Shown here piece after piece: positions 21,728-34,271 of a stretch of 64,000 nt of DNA (position 1 is the first letter of the stretch; every line of letters starts with the position of its first letter). Origin of the DNA: Ottelia alismoides (lineage: Eukaryota; Streptophyta; Magnoliopsida; Alismatales; Hydrocharitaceae); the NCBI GenBank assembly GCA_037367405.1, contig JAZKJV010008267.1:62001-126000 (forward strand), written 5' to 3'. The notes under the pieces were generated by a model that searched no databases, was not told the DNA's origin, and saw only the letters and a list, made by a program, of their open reading frames with translations. The translations under genes and the position numbers were made by a program.

Positions 21728-24700
21728 TGATAAACCCAAAAATCTTCTCGCGAGTCTAAATATGCCTCACAAAAGGCGAAGACATAGTCGTTGTGGCGAC
21801 CCGCGATGAAAACCTCGGATTTAATCAACAGATAACCCACAATAATTAATTAAGCAATTAAATCTCAAAAATGTGTGTGGAGTTAAAATCTATTATAACT
21901 CTACAGTAAAAGTATATAGGTGTAAGTATGTGTAATGGTCAAACACAAGGATAAACAGTAGAAGGAGGCACGAATGATGCACAAAATTTTATCTTTTATC
22001 TCTTGTCCATGTTATTATTTTTGTGGGTTTTTAGGTTTACATATATATATATATATAATTTTTATTTTTGTTTTCTATTTTTATATTTGATATTTATATT
22101 TTCTTTTTATATATTTTTATTAATTTTCTTTTATACAAACTATATAGCCTATATAAGGCTTTATACATGCAATGAATAATAGTATATTTATAAATACTTT
22201 TAAAAATAGATGAAATTCAAAAAATAGCTTTTTTTGGTTTTTAATATTTTTCTAATGTTTTTGAATTTTCCAGAATTTTTTGCTAATTTTTATATATTTT
22301 TAAAGTCAAAAAATCCCAAATAAGGGATTAATTAAATACCCAGAATTGAGTTGGGTTTTAAAAATAGTAAAAGAATCCCAAAATTACCCAAATCAATTTT
22401 AATATATAAATACTTATATCAATAAAATTATAAAATAGAAAAAGATATTTTTGCATTTTTTTAAGACTTTTTAAGATTTTTATAAAGGATTTTGGGGTTT
22501 TTAGTTTTTTAGGATTTTGTTTTTCAATTTTTAGTGATTTTTGCTCTGTATGTAAAGTAGGATAAAATATACTATATATATATATTTGGAATATTTTTTA
22601 CACATTTTTATAATTTTTGGTATTTTCTTACTTATACATGGAATAAATGCACTCTATTTGATTTTTAATAAATTGATTAAATACGAAAAATGCAAATTAA
22701 AAACATGGGTGTGAAACTACATAGCATGAAGCATTTAATCCTATTTTTGTTGATTTTTAGGAGCACATTAATTATTTTTAATAAATAAAGAAAAACTACA
22801 AAAATATATGTCCTGGCAGGGGCATAAATGCAATAGAAATAAAGTCCAGGGGACTCAGTGCACTTTTGCCAACATAAAACAACATTTATTTTATTTTATT
22901 GAACTATTTAATAAATACAAAATCTGCTAGGGGTATACATGCAAAATGCCCAGCTCACGTGGGATGACACGTGAGCTGAGCTGGACTGGACCTAATTGTA
23001 ATTACAAAAAGTTCAGGGTCCTATTTGCAAAATGTCCAAGTTAGTTATAATGTTAACTTTTACTTACAGGACTAAATAATAAAATACAAAAAAGGCGGGA
23101 CTGAATATGCAATTCTCCCTATAATAGGTGCGTGGGCGAACGGTTGGGATTCATCACTCAAATACGTGACGGCACCCAGTGGCGCGATGATGCTTCGTGG
23201 ATCGACGTTGGAGATTAGATTGCTTGAAAGCAATCAACGACTAGAACATGACATGATCCAATGACTGTGGTTGATTCTGGAGCGCGGATCTTGATCGGAC
23301 GACGCTGAAGTGAAGGGGAAGAACATGGAATGAACTCGCCGGCGACGAGTTTGGATTTGACCACGCGAGCTCCTCCGACATCCATTCCCTCCGCCGAGGG
23401 TCTCTTCTTGTTCCTGGGAGTCTCCCGCGTCCTAGGATGGCTTCAATCGAGCACCTGGAGCTCAGTTGGCGGCGAACAAGCTCGGGGAAGAAGGTGAGCT
23501 CCAAGTACCTCGCCTCAACAAAAATCGGCCCCTAGTGGAGTCTTTTGGCGCACCTAGACCTGCAAATAGAAAACACACAAGCAAAAGAAGGGTCCAGGGG
23601 CGTTATTGGTCAGAAATGGGTGAAGGGTGAAGTAGGCGGAGGTCTCCGATGATGGGTGAAGGGAGGAGACCTGAAGTCCAGATCCGAGGGGGATCAGGTT
23701 GTATGGGGTGCCTGGGATGTAGGGAAATGGAAGGGGAACGACATGGGGTGGTCAGCAAAGCGGGAACACACGCGGGCGCGAATGAAACATTTGCCGGAGC
23801 GGAGCTCTGATGAACCTCGAAAGACTTAAATTAAACTAAGCCTATGATCTAATCACTGAACTAAATGCATAAATAAAGTGCCAGAATAAAAAGATACCTA
23901 AAATGAGTAAAAGACACAGCTCAAACCTGACCTGGGGCCAAGGAGCAGGACGGTCGCCAGAGCGCCGCTTGGGTGCACCTCCTTCATCCTTCAGCTGCCT
24001 CCAAGCTTTAGGGGACCTTCCCCTGTCACGAGGATGCACGCTATACCAGAGTCAAGGGGATTTAGGACTTAGAAAGTGACCAAATTCGAGGAAGGAGGAT
24101 GGAGGTTTTATTTATGAACATCGATACGCACCCTTATTGACCGGCCAAAAGTAATGAAATGGCTCTATATGCAGGGGTTCCAAGATCTCGACGAAATTCT
24201 AGGATGATCAGAGAGCATTTTTCATGAAGGGATCGGGGACAGATGATGGATAGATCATGCGGGAAAAAAGGCAAGAAAATCGAAGAAAACACATATCTGA
24301 CACGCAGAAGCTTGGATGAGACAGTTGACCAGAGGTCAACGGTCCAAGCTCTGCCATTGGTCCATGTAGGCGCACTACAGGACAAAACAATAGGGTTATT
24401 GGAAAAAATATATTAAAAATAATAAAGGATTTTATTTTTTTTCAAGTATAAAATATAAAATGTTTATTTTTAATGTAGTATTTTATCATGATTTTTATTT
24501 ATTTTTTGGCTTTATTTATTAGTAGTTAATTTTTAATAGTGTATTTATAGGTATATTTGCCTACATTTTGTACATTTTTATTTTTATTTTGTATATTTTA
24601 TTTTATCATTTTATTCTTTTATTTTATATATTTATAACTTATTTTATGAGTATAAATATATTTTTATTTTATTTTTATGATGTTATTTGTATATTTAAAT

Positions 24701-25694
24701 AAATAGACATGTATATTGTATAGGTATATTTACAGGTATTTTACCTATGTTTTGTGCACATCTTTTTATTTTAATGTATTTTATTGAGTTTTATTTTGGT
24801 TTTATATTTTTAATAGATTATATATAATATTTAAAATATTATAAAAATATAAAAAATAAAGAATAAAAGAATATGATCTACTTTTATTTATATACATAGG
24901 TATTTTATCTATGTATTTTAAAGACTTATTTTATTTTACATTTTCCTTTTGGTTTTATTTTAGTTTTAACATGTACATGTGTCATAAATAATGATTTAAA
25001 AATATAAAAATATAAATTTGTGAAAATGATGAGAAATGAATAAATTGAATTTTTTAATCAGGTCTATTATATAATAGGTGTCAAAAACCTAACTTTCACA
25101 CAGTAACTCCAAAAAATATAAAACCACCACCATTAAATAGCTCGTGAAAAGTTATATACAATTTGAGGTGATTTTGATATGTTTTGAGTTTTTATTTGAA
25201 AGATATGGGTCTGGGAAGTTGGGTTTTTACTTTTTTATTTTGTGTATAAAATGAACACTGTGTATTATTTTTATGCAACCTCAACTTATATTTTTATTTA
25301 AATTATTATCTACAACTTTCATGTACAAAGTTTCTTCATTTAATGAATAAATAATAAAGAATAAAATAGGTGTCAAAATGCATTAATAAGTAATAAAAGA
25401 ATTGGGTTTTTATTGTCTTTTTGGCCCTTATCTCCCCCTACTCTATTCCTTATCGACCAACTCAATCTTGACTTGGTTTCGGGGTTTAGGGTCATAAAAT
25501 ATTTTCAATAATTTATTCCTTTTTCTTTCATTCTCTTTATTCTATAATTTTGGCATTAAAAACCTTATTTTATATACAAATAATACAATAAATAATGAAT
25601 GTTATTATGCACAGATTGATGCTATTTACATGCATTAGTTAAGGTTTTTAAGGCCAAAATGATAGAATAAAGGTGATGAAATGGAGATTCATCA
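21728..25694 (-). repeat. Solo LTR of a large Athila/Tat-like element
   Basis: The 3967-bp LTR, read on the - strand, starts TGATGAATC and ends GGGTTTATCA. A perfect 5-bp duplication gggac (21723-21727, 25695-25699) interrupts a copia RT frame that reads on across it. No internal retroelement sequence is attached, so it is a solo LTR left by recombination. Landmarks shared with 56238-60046 include the TGTGGCGAC block near the left end, a GC-rich island at 23130-24390, a gttgaccagaggtcaac palindrome-like block at about 24320 and a 'cccttatctccccctact' block near 25430. Its 5' 1.3 kb and 3' 1.2 kb are very AT-rich. Open frames inside the GC island have no conserved domain. Confidence 0.88.
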
Positions 25695-25699
25695 GGGAC

Positions 25700-26260
25700 T
25701 TCATCTGATGAAAAGTGAATAGTCAGATGCAACTAAACTAAGGGAACTAATCTCTGTAGTGAGTCTGATAAACTATACCCGTGCACTCTGCTTTAGGCCG
25801 TAGACGGTCATGCATAGTTGGCATACACACCCCTCCCCCTCTACATAGTTTCTCGATGGTTGTGTCCTATACATCTCCTCTTTTAGATCACACAAAAAGA
25901 AGGTATTATTCACATCTAGCCAATATATAAGCCAATTCCTTTTTGTTGCAACTGATCAAATTGTGTGAAAGGACCTCATTGTTTCAACGAGAGAAAAGAT
26001 CATAAAATAGTCGACATCACAAGTTTGAGTGAACCCTTTGGCATTGGTCTAGGTTTTAATCGGTCGATTGATCCATTAGGTGAATGTTTGATTGTAAAGA
26101 CTCATTTGCAAGCAACATGAGTCATGCTTAATGGACATGGTGCTACGTGCCTATTGAAGTAAGTGCATCCATCTCCTCACCCATGGCATGATCCCAACCA
26201 TGGTCCTAAAGAGCAGTTTCATGATCTCAAGGAACAATTATCGTCATAAGAGCATCTGTA
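25700..26260 (-). pseudogene. Ty1/copia RT fragment (5' part)
   Basis: On the - strand the sequence reads with interruptions as the front of copia reverse transcriptase: WDHAMGEEMDAL near 26190, then DVNNTFFLCDLKEEMYR near 25900, then VYGLKQSAR near 25800, then a VASDYSLFI stretch that stops at the solo LTR. It continues into YVNVDDMVITS at about 21700. The integrase and gag parts are not recognisable beyond 26260. Confidence 0.75.
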
Positions 26261-26509
26261 AATTCCTGTCAAAGGTGGATGAATTATTAATAGAGGTAAA
26301 ATGTTACATGAGATGTGGCTTACATAGACTTTTGGACTTCAATAGTGCAATCGGATGTTCTGAAGAATCATCTAGATTTGCAGAAGCGGGGTAATCAACA
26401 ACTTCCAACCCTTAATTCAATCATTTATAATATAATGGAGTACAAATTAATCAACTAGTCAACAACCGTACTAATTCAATAAATGTGTATCTCCCTGAGG
26501 AGAGTGTGG

Positions 26510-29345
26510 TGTACTTTTTTTCTTTATTAAGTTCCAAGGTTGAACACAAGGAGACAGACATTAGATGCAATTTGAATCAATTCAATGTATTTAATTTGTG
26601 TGAATGTACATTAATGTGTGATACAAATGCAATGAGTTAAATGCAATCAATGCGCGTTAATGCAAATATACATGCAATGCAATGAATGTGAGATGTAACA
26701 CAAACACGAATGCTAATGAGTTTTATGAATTTAATTTTTTATCTTTTTTATTTCTGATGTCCATATTTTTATCCTTTTGGTTTTACAAAATTTTAATTGA
26801 TTTTTAATTCTAAAAGGAAATATTGTACTTGTATAATAAATGTGTAATGGAATGGATTGATGGTTTTAATTATTATAAATGGTAATAAAAATATAATAAA
26901 ATAAGAAACAAATATTTTTGAATTTTTGTGATATTTTTGATTATATTGAAAAATATAAGAATATTATTAAAATAAAAAACAAAAAAAGTTTCGAAAACGA
27001 TTTTAAAAAGGAAATATGGTCCAATCTAAATATTTTCATGATTATGGAATCAAAAAAGGATTTCAAAAAATATATATTTTGGTACTATTGGATTTCATGG
27101 GATTTTATACGAATTATGCAAGTATTGGGATATTTTCAATTTTAAGGGTCTATATGCAATATTTAGGAAAATGGAACTTTTCGAATGGTGTTCATTGTGA
27201 ATGCAACCTACTTGATTTTTTGGTACTTTAAAGTTAATATGAATAAAACAAAAATGCTAATACAACTGTCCCTGATTTGATATTTTTGTTTTTTTAAGCC
27301 TGATAAACCGTAATATAAAATCCTCGACAAATTACATACGATAAAGCTTGGTGTGGAACATCTAGGGGTATTCATAGTTTTTGAGATGCTGCATAAAACA
27401 CCCTAATAAAATATACTAGAAAACATCTAATTAATTTCCATAGGGCACATAACGTAAGGTATTTTATTAGGGGCTTTTTTGTCAAAAGTTTGTCAATATT
27501 AATAAAGGAACAACATGTCAAAAAGTTAGATTTTTCTAAAGCTCTTGAATTTATATTGAATTTCGAAGCACAAAGTCTATCTTTCAATCCAAAATTCATA
27601 ATAATGTCAATTTGCATACGAAAATTTCCCACATTAGCTTAATGGACGTCAGCGTCATAAAATTTGGAAACAAATTTTGTAAAATATTCATCAAACAAGA
27701 AATTATTGAAATGGAATAAAAGCTAAAAAAGCTCCACATGGCCTTATTTGTGAATTCGAGAACATGCTTGTGCTTCTTCACAAAATGCCCGAAGTATTGT
27801 TCGACCATGTCTTGTAGTTGGAACCAGCATAGAGAGAGGAGTTGCGCGAAAAGCTAGGACAATCAGTTGGTTGTCAGCGAGGACAACACGTAAATTAATC
27901 TATGAGATTTTCGAGCTTGAAAAAGCTGGATTAGTAGACGGATGGAGTTGTACGAGTGTAGGCTGGAATGCACCCATGCACACTTCTGCTGACTGATAAA
28001 AAGAGGAATTGTTCTATATATTATTCGTCGAGATGTCAATGATGTGGCTGTAATTATACTACTACATGACGATTTTGTTACTGCTCAATGAGGGTCGTGG
28101 TTGTTGAGGTTCGTGGGTCATGGCTGATGAATTGGCTAAGCGGAGTGGGTGCAATGGTTATATTCGATGGTTAAAACAAGACATGTAATGAATGGGGTTG
28201 CGACGAGGTGAGTGGATTGTGGGCGACTGGTAGTTGGAAAAGAGGGTGAGCGCACTATGAATGGTGGACGTTGGTACCATGCACATGGGAATGGGCAACG
28301 AAGATCGTGAGGTAGGAGACATAGCACATGAAGTTGACCTAGTGGGGTCAATGTTCCTCGCTTAGGTGGTGCGAGGTAATTAGATGTAGATTGCAGGGTT
28401 GGGCGAGTTTTAGAGGGATGAAAGTGATTAAGAGAAGGTGAGGAGGTGATGTGAGGCACCACTGAACGATCATTGCGTGGCGCTTACCCAAGATGGTTGA
28501 GAGGTAAATGTCAGGCAAGAATACAAAAATCCAAAAAAGAGAAATAAATGGAAAATCAAAATAAAAATAGAAAGAAATTTCAAATTTAAAAATACTTCAC
28601 ACGAAAGTTGTATATTTCAATGTGATCTACAACATTCATGAAGAACTCAAAGCAAAGAGAAGTCATATGTACAAGTATAATTTTTTAGGTGTTTTGTATG
28701 CATAAAATACCTGATTTTAGAATTTCATTTTTTTTATGTTTAAACTATGTACATAATATATTTTTTATAAAATAAAGATAGAATAATTACATATTAAACT
28801 AATTTCCTAGGATTTTTAATATTTAAAGAAAAAGGTAAAATAATAGGTGATCAGATCAATATATACATGATTCTTTTTGATCTTTTTCAATTTTTTTTCA
28901 TTTTTTTGGCTTTAAAGGTTTTATAATTAGCTAAAACGTAAAGTAAAGAAATGCAATAAAAACATAATTAATTAAAAATATGTATATTGGGTTAAAAGAA
29001 TGTACAATTGTAGAATATACAAAGAAGGTCCAAAATCCCAACTTTCATATATGATAACTGATTTGGTTGAATTTAATCGTATTTCGTAGACAATTTGATG
29101 CACATTACTTAGAGGTTGAGAAAAGTTTCACATGAGACTTTATGATGTATAAATCTAACCTTTTGTTCTCAGTCTACTCAAAATTGAGTTTAGGCTTATT
29201 GTAATATACACAAGTTAGTGTTTTTTAGTCTTTTTTATTTATTAATGTTAATAATATGTACACAATAAAGTTGGTTTCATGTTATTTGGATTTAACATGA
29301 ATTTACTAAACATAAATGAAGATTGCAGAATATATACAAGTGAAA
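26510..29345 (-). repeat. Diverged LTR-like remnant related to the Athila/Tat-like family
   Basis: The left part (ttgaacacaaggag near 26545) and the AT-rich middle resemble the 3' part of the solo LTRs. A GC-richer block at 28080-28500 is followed by gaaagttg...tgtgatctacaac (about 28600-28635), which matches the host sequence that flanks the solo LTR at 56238-60046. The section 28940-29330 resembles 60420-60790. No target duplication was found, and the borders are approximate. Confidence 0.45.
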
Positions 29346-30910
29346 ATATACAATAATTAACTCCTTCGATCACAATCCACAACCAATAACACAACATAAG
29401 TTGTTGTGTTTTCTAGTACATGTCCGCTAACAACAACTTCCATTCCATCGTTGTCATCTTCGTCTTCTTGACGTGATCATTCCTATATTATTTCTCCTTC
29501 TGATCAAGTTGTAGATCAGAAATCATTTATGTACACCTCTCCACAACCATTTCAATCCTAGTCCCATTTCATCACATTCACCCTAGGGTGTCCATCGACT
29601 TCACATATGTGTGTGCTTCCATTTTGGATCTTTTGTAGTCCCTTTGGAATAATTGAGAATGCAATAATGGGCTCCATTTGAAGTCTTGAGTGGATTTTCT
29701 ATTGGAATGAAGTATATTGGATTGAAGGTATACCCTTAATTTGAATTGATAATATATGACATTTTTTTTCGAAATAAGGACTTTTATTGAACCTGTAAGA
29801 GACCTCGGGTAGTAAAACTAAAGGAGAATTTGAAAACTTCATTGGACTAAGAATAGAAAAGTGGTTTTAGATTTTAGAAGTTACTCTCTTGAGATTATTT
29901 ATGATTGAAAATGAATTGCAGGAGCTGTAGAAATCTGATTTGATTGATAGCTTGCGTATACTCTTGTGAGCGTCAATTCAATCGAATCAAGCGAAAAACA
30001 CGTCATTGCAGGTTCCCTAACTGGTAAGGGGGAGCCAAGGATTCGATCCTCTGTCTCTATCCATCTTCTTCACCCGAAGATCCGATTGATGAAGTGGGTA
30101 TTTTTTAGCGATAGACTTCCGATAGAGGTTTGCATGATGCTCCAAATGACATGGTTGCTGCTCCAAGTTGTAAAACTATTATGAGGACTCGATGATACAA
30201 CGAAGTACGAAGGGGATGGAGGGGGAGGAGTGTAGTGAAGTAAGGGACTGAAGGTGGAGGGGGGCGACGGAGGAGGGGGTGGAGGAGATGATGACCCTCT
30301 GATGAGGCTTCACTCAAGGCCTTTGGGCTGTCATTGGAACAGGGGAGGAAACTAGGGAGGAACCTCACTAAATGGCAAATAACCAGAGAAATGAGGTGGA
30401 GATGGAGTTTTGTTTGGAGCAACGACAATTGGAGTGGAAGTTTCAACCGCTCACAGTTGAACATGTGAGAGAGACGACGTAGATGGATGTTAGGCTGAAT
30501 AGGAGGGATGAAAGGATGTCAAGAAGACACCATAATCATGGCTTGAAGCCACGTGGGCCGACGAGGAGAAATGGGAGAAGCTTGGCCGGCAAACAGACAC
30601 AACCCTTCGAGAGGGCAACCACCTGGAGAGACAACGACTCTTGACCATTGGATTGCTCGATCTAACGACCAATGATTGAGCGTGGGTTGATGGACGAATT
30701 GATCATTTGATCAAGTGTTCCATGATGAGGCAGGGAAGAGTAGATCAGGGCAGTCTGATCCTCAGATTGGATTCCTTCTGACATTGGAAATGGCTGCCCG
30801 ATAGGCACAAAGGGTTATGATGGAAAGGTAACTAGGAGTGTGTAGTCACCACTATTAGTGTGAATAAGCAACAAACTAACGAGAATGTTGTGTATATAAG
30901 TGGAAGAGAT
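29346..30910. other. Unassigned repeat-like sequence
   Basis: No conserved protein or clean element end was found. The segment 30180-30720 is purine-rich on the + strand and open in some frames, which may be a decayed retroelement gag or leader, but no zinc knuckle or capsid motif is visible. A TGTAACACCCCC at about 30911 could be the start of the next LTR-like unit. Confidence 0.3.
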
Positions 30911-33720
30911 TGTAACACCCCCAAAGAAGACCCACAATTAAAACTCACAAAGTGTGCGAGTGTGTTATAAGAGTAGGTGATTACTATGTGACGACTTGGG
31001 CTAAACATTTTGAGTGGTTATCAAAAAGGTCCAATGCATTGTCGTTTTCCTACCGGACTGATTGCTCGTGGTTCTCCATCTTCTTCGATGCCTCGTGTAC
31101 GTGAAATACGCAATGGATTTTGTAAGATGAAATCAGGAGATTCCGACTCTATGCCCCCATCAGACCCCTAAGATCTTCATTGACTCGCTGCCTCTGCCTT
31201 ACCGACATTGGCAGACTTAGTGTTGAACATGCATCCCACGACGAGCCATTATGAAATAAATGTTATTGCAAATATCATTCCCTGATCTGAAATGAAGAAT
31301 AATTAATTTGCATAATAGTTCAATTAGTACAATTAGGGTTATGTACCGTGGTCTTCTTGATGATCAAACAACTATTGATTCAATTGTTGAATCATAGAGG
31401 CTGGTGCTTGGATGAATATCTAAAGAGTTAGATTGAGGACTCATCAAGCACAGTTAAATGATTATTAAGAGATGATCTCCAGCCTGAGTAGGAGATAGCA
31501 ATCCTTTATCTTTTGGCTGATATCTGACCGACCTCTTGATGCATGTCCTATGCATATGAATGGAGATTCGGAGGTGTTAGATAAGTTAGATCAAAGAGTC
31601 GACTTAACGAGATCGAGATAACCAAAGAACTATGTCGTATGCTGTCACGATATAGGCATGCCTCCTCTGATCAGAGACAGATTTGTTACTATATGTTTGA
31701 GTATGTACGTTGTGGTAGATCGATAGGTTGATAGCCTAATCAAGGTCTATACACTGATGCGCCGGTGTGCATACAAGGGCATATGAGTAATATGATCTCT
31801 CAAAGAGATCATATAGGTTCATATTGAACCGGAAGACATGAGCTCACTCATGAGATATCGGGATCAAATTCTGTACATGGTCATCTCACTTTGGAAGCTT
31901 GACTGAATTTGTAGGTTTGATATATGCTTTTAGAAAGTATATGATCAATACCTAGGTATGATATATGATTTGGAAAGTATATGATCGATACCGACTCCCA
32001 ATGATCAAATGAGAAACTTAATGATAAAATCCTGAAGGAGACGATCTAAATAGATCTAAAACTCTGGGTTTATTCTAGATCTTCCAGTATGCAGGATGTA
32101 CAAGCATTAGGAATACATGGGAATGATGCGATCATAAACGATTGTATAACCATGACACTTCCATTCCGAGGGAGTGATGAAATAAGTTTGGATTTTAGTG
32201 ATTCCTCTCACTAGAGAAGTAATCTAATCTTGGTCCAAATGTTGGACAATAATATGATGTGATTCAGATGCAATGTGAAGATTAAATTTACGGCTTTGAT
32301 TTAATCAAACATATATGGGAGGTCCCAAGATCTGAATTTGAGATGTGATATCAATATTCAAGTCACTATATGTGGAACGTACAATTGCCCTGTCTTTATC
32401 TCCAAGTATCCACGGAGAAAGCGCATTATTCTTGAAAGAGTTCAAGAATAATTCCATTGTTGAATTATATATATGAGCATTGAGATATTGATAATGAAAT
32501 GTGATTTAATTACCATGAATAAAATGAATTTGATTCATATTAGGAGAGTTATCTAAGTTGATTAAATATGATTTAATTATTAAAGATGTGAATAATGTGA
32601 ATGCGATTCATGTTATCTGGGACATATAAGAATGATAATCCAAGATAATAAAATGTGATTTAATTATCAAGGATATGAATAACATGGATAGTGCTATTCA
32701 TATCATTTATATATATATTATAAATTTAATTTATAATATATTAGAGAGAGCTTATTGTAAGTAGTATCTTCAAATTAATTATTGATGTGAATTGGATTCA
32801 CATTGGAAATTAATTGGAAATACAATTTATATTTTTATTTTAGGTTGTGAATATGATTCATATTTATTTATTGACATGATTGTAATATTCACAAAATTAA
32901 TTTGAAATTATTTTGTGAATTAATTTACAACAAAATATTATTGTAAATAATTAAGGGATTATGTGAGATAAATTAATCTCACATAATTGGAAGGGCAACC
33001 ACCTTCCATATGTGGATGGTGGACGGCCGCCTTGACTTTGTCAAGTGGCTGCCCCCACCATATGTGGAAGATGGGTTTCCACCTTTCTTATCCCTTGATT
33101 AATTATTGATTTAACCGTATTAATTATTTTGATTATATATCTATATTTAATTTGATTTAAATTAATTATTTTTTGTTGTGTTTTTACGATAAAATCATGA
33201 CCATTAAATAGAAACACAATTCAATCTCAACTATTGATTTTGTGTTTCACATAGATTGTGATCTATGGACTCCCAAAATACTATAAAAGAAGAGACAACC
33301 CTAGCTCTTCTTTTACTCTAATGTTGCAAGTCTATATATCTCTCCAATTCTCATTGTACACGCCCATCTCTCTTTCTCTCTTTGTGATCATCCACCTTGT
33401 GCCCTAGAGAGAGTTACCATCATCGCCATGCCGTTGTGCCGCTGCTTCGACTATTTGTGGATCTTCGTCTCGTTCGGTGCATCTTGCTCGTGAAGAAGAT
33501 GTCAGATCTCGCAAGACAAGATCAAGAGATTCGTCGCTTGGATTGCGAGGAGCTCCCCTTTCATCAATGCGCTCGCAAGCGTCTCCTTCTTTAGAACGAA
33601 CTTAAGAGAGGAGGTCTCTTCCTTTAGAGACTCGATCGCAAACACAATTCAAGAGGTAACCTTAACACCTATTTGTGGTTTAGATGAAACGATCCGAGAA
33701 GTGTTCTTGGATTATGTGGT
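30911..33720 (+). repeat. Probable long LTR of a degenerate retrotransposon
   Basis: A TATA box ctataaaag at 33291-33299 is followed by a pyrimidine-rich, leader-like stretch and an Arg/Asp-rich open segment (33397-33594). About 420 bp further on, TGGTATCA at about 33719 resembles the start of an initiator-Met primer-binding site. That layout (U3-TATA-R-U5-PBS) suggests a + strand LTR of about 2.8 kb. The start is a guess from TGTAACACC. Internal partial repeats occur at 32490-32720. No pol sequence follows, so the family cannot be named. Confidence 0.4.
32490..32720. repeat. Degenerate tandem repeat, 70-84 bp units
   Basis: Three imperfect units start at 32490, 32560 and 32644. Each reads gat-aataaaatgtgatttaatta, then gaataa-atg, then gattcat-tta. 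The repeats lie in the upstream part of the putative LTR and may be duplicated promoter or enhancer sequence. Confidence 0.55.
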
Positions 33721-34271
33721 ATCATCATTTTCATTTTTTCGAATTCAACTACCTCGAGTCACTAGTACGACTAGTCGCTCATGATCATATATGATTTGAT
33801 TACCACGCTTCCATGACGCGCTTAAGGATTTTCCTATATCCTTCACCTAGGTCATTCAGTCCGCGCTCCCTACCACTCTTAATTTGATGGAATTATTGTC
33901 GTTTGTAGCAGGTGATAAAGATCACAAAATAAAAAATGACCACAAAAGAAATAATGTGAAATTAATTCTATGTTGTCGATTGTTCATTTTACTTGGGCAA
34001 GTTCGAAGGTCATGCTTAGAGAGGCAATATGAGGGTCGAGAATTAATTTTTAAACAACATGGAGTGTGGTTTTCAAAAGATGAATTTTTAAGGGTTTTTT
34101 ATTTTTAGTTTTTATGTCTTTTTAAATAAAGGATGCGATTAATTAAATAAAATATGATGCATGATTTTTTGTGATATTTTTATGCAATAAAATAATACAA
34201 ATATTAAAAATAATACAATTTAAAAAATGATGAATACAGAGGTAATTGTGCAAGCAAGCAAGCATTCCAGA
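33721..34271. other. Spacer between retroelement remnants
   Basis: This is AT-rich sequence with no recognised coding region. The frame at 33884-34108 has no conserved motif. A short gcaagcaagcaagc run lies just left of the LTR at 34272. Confidence 0.3.

Noticed and set aside
30005..30060. Possible tRNA because of ggattcgatcct
   Set aside because: The TpsiC-like phrase is present, but no cloverleaf with acceptor and anticodon stems can be formed around it.
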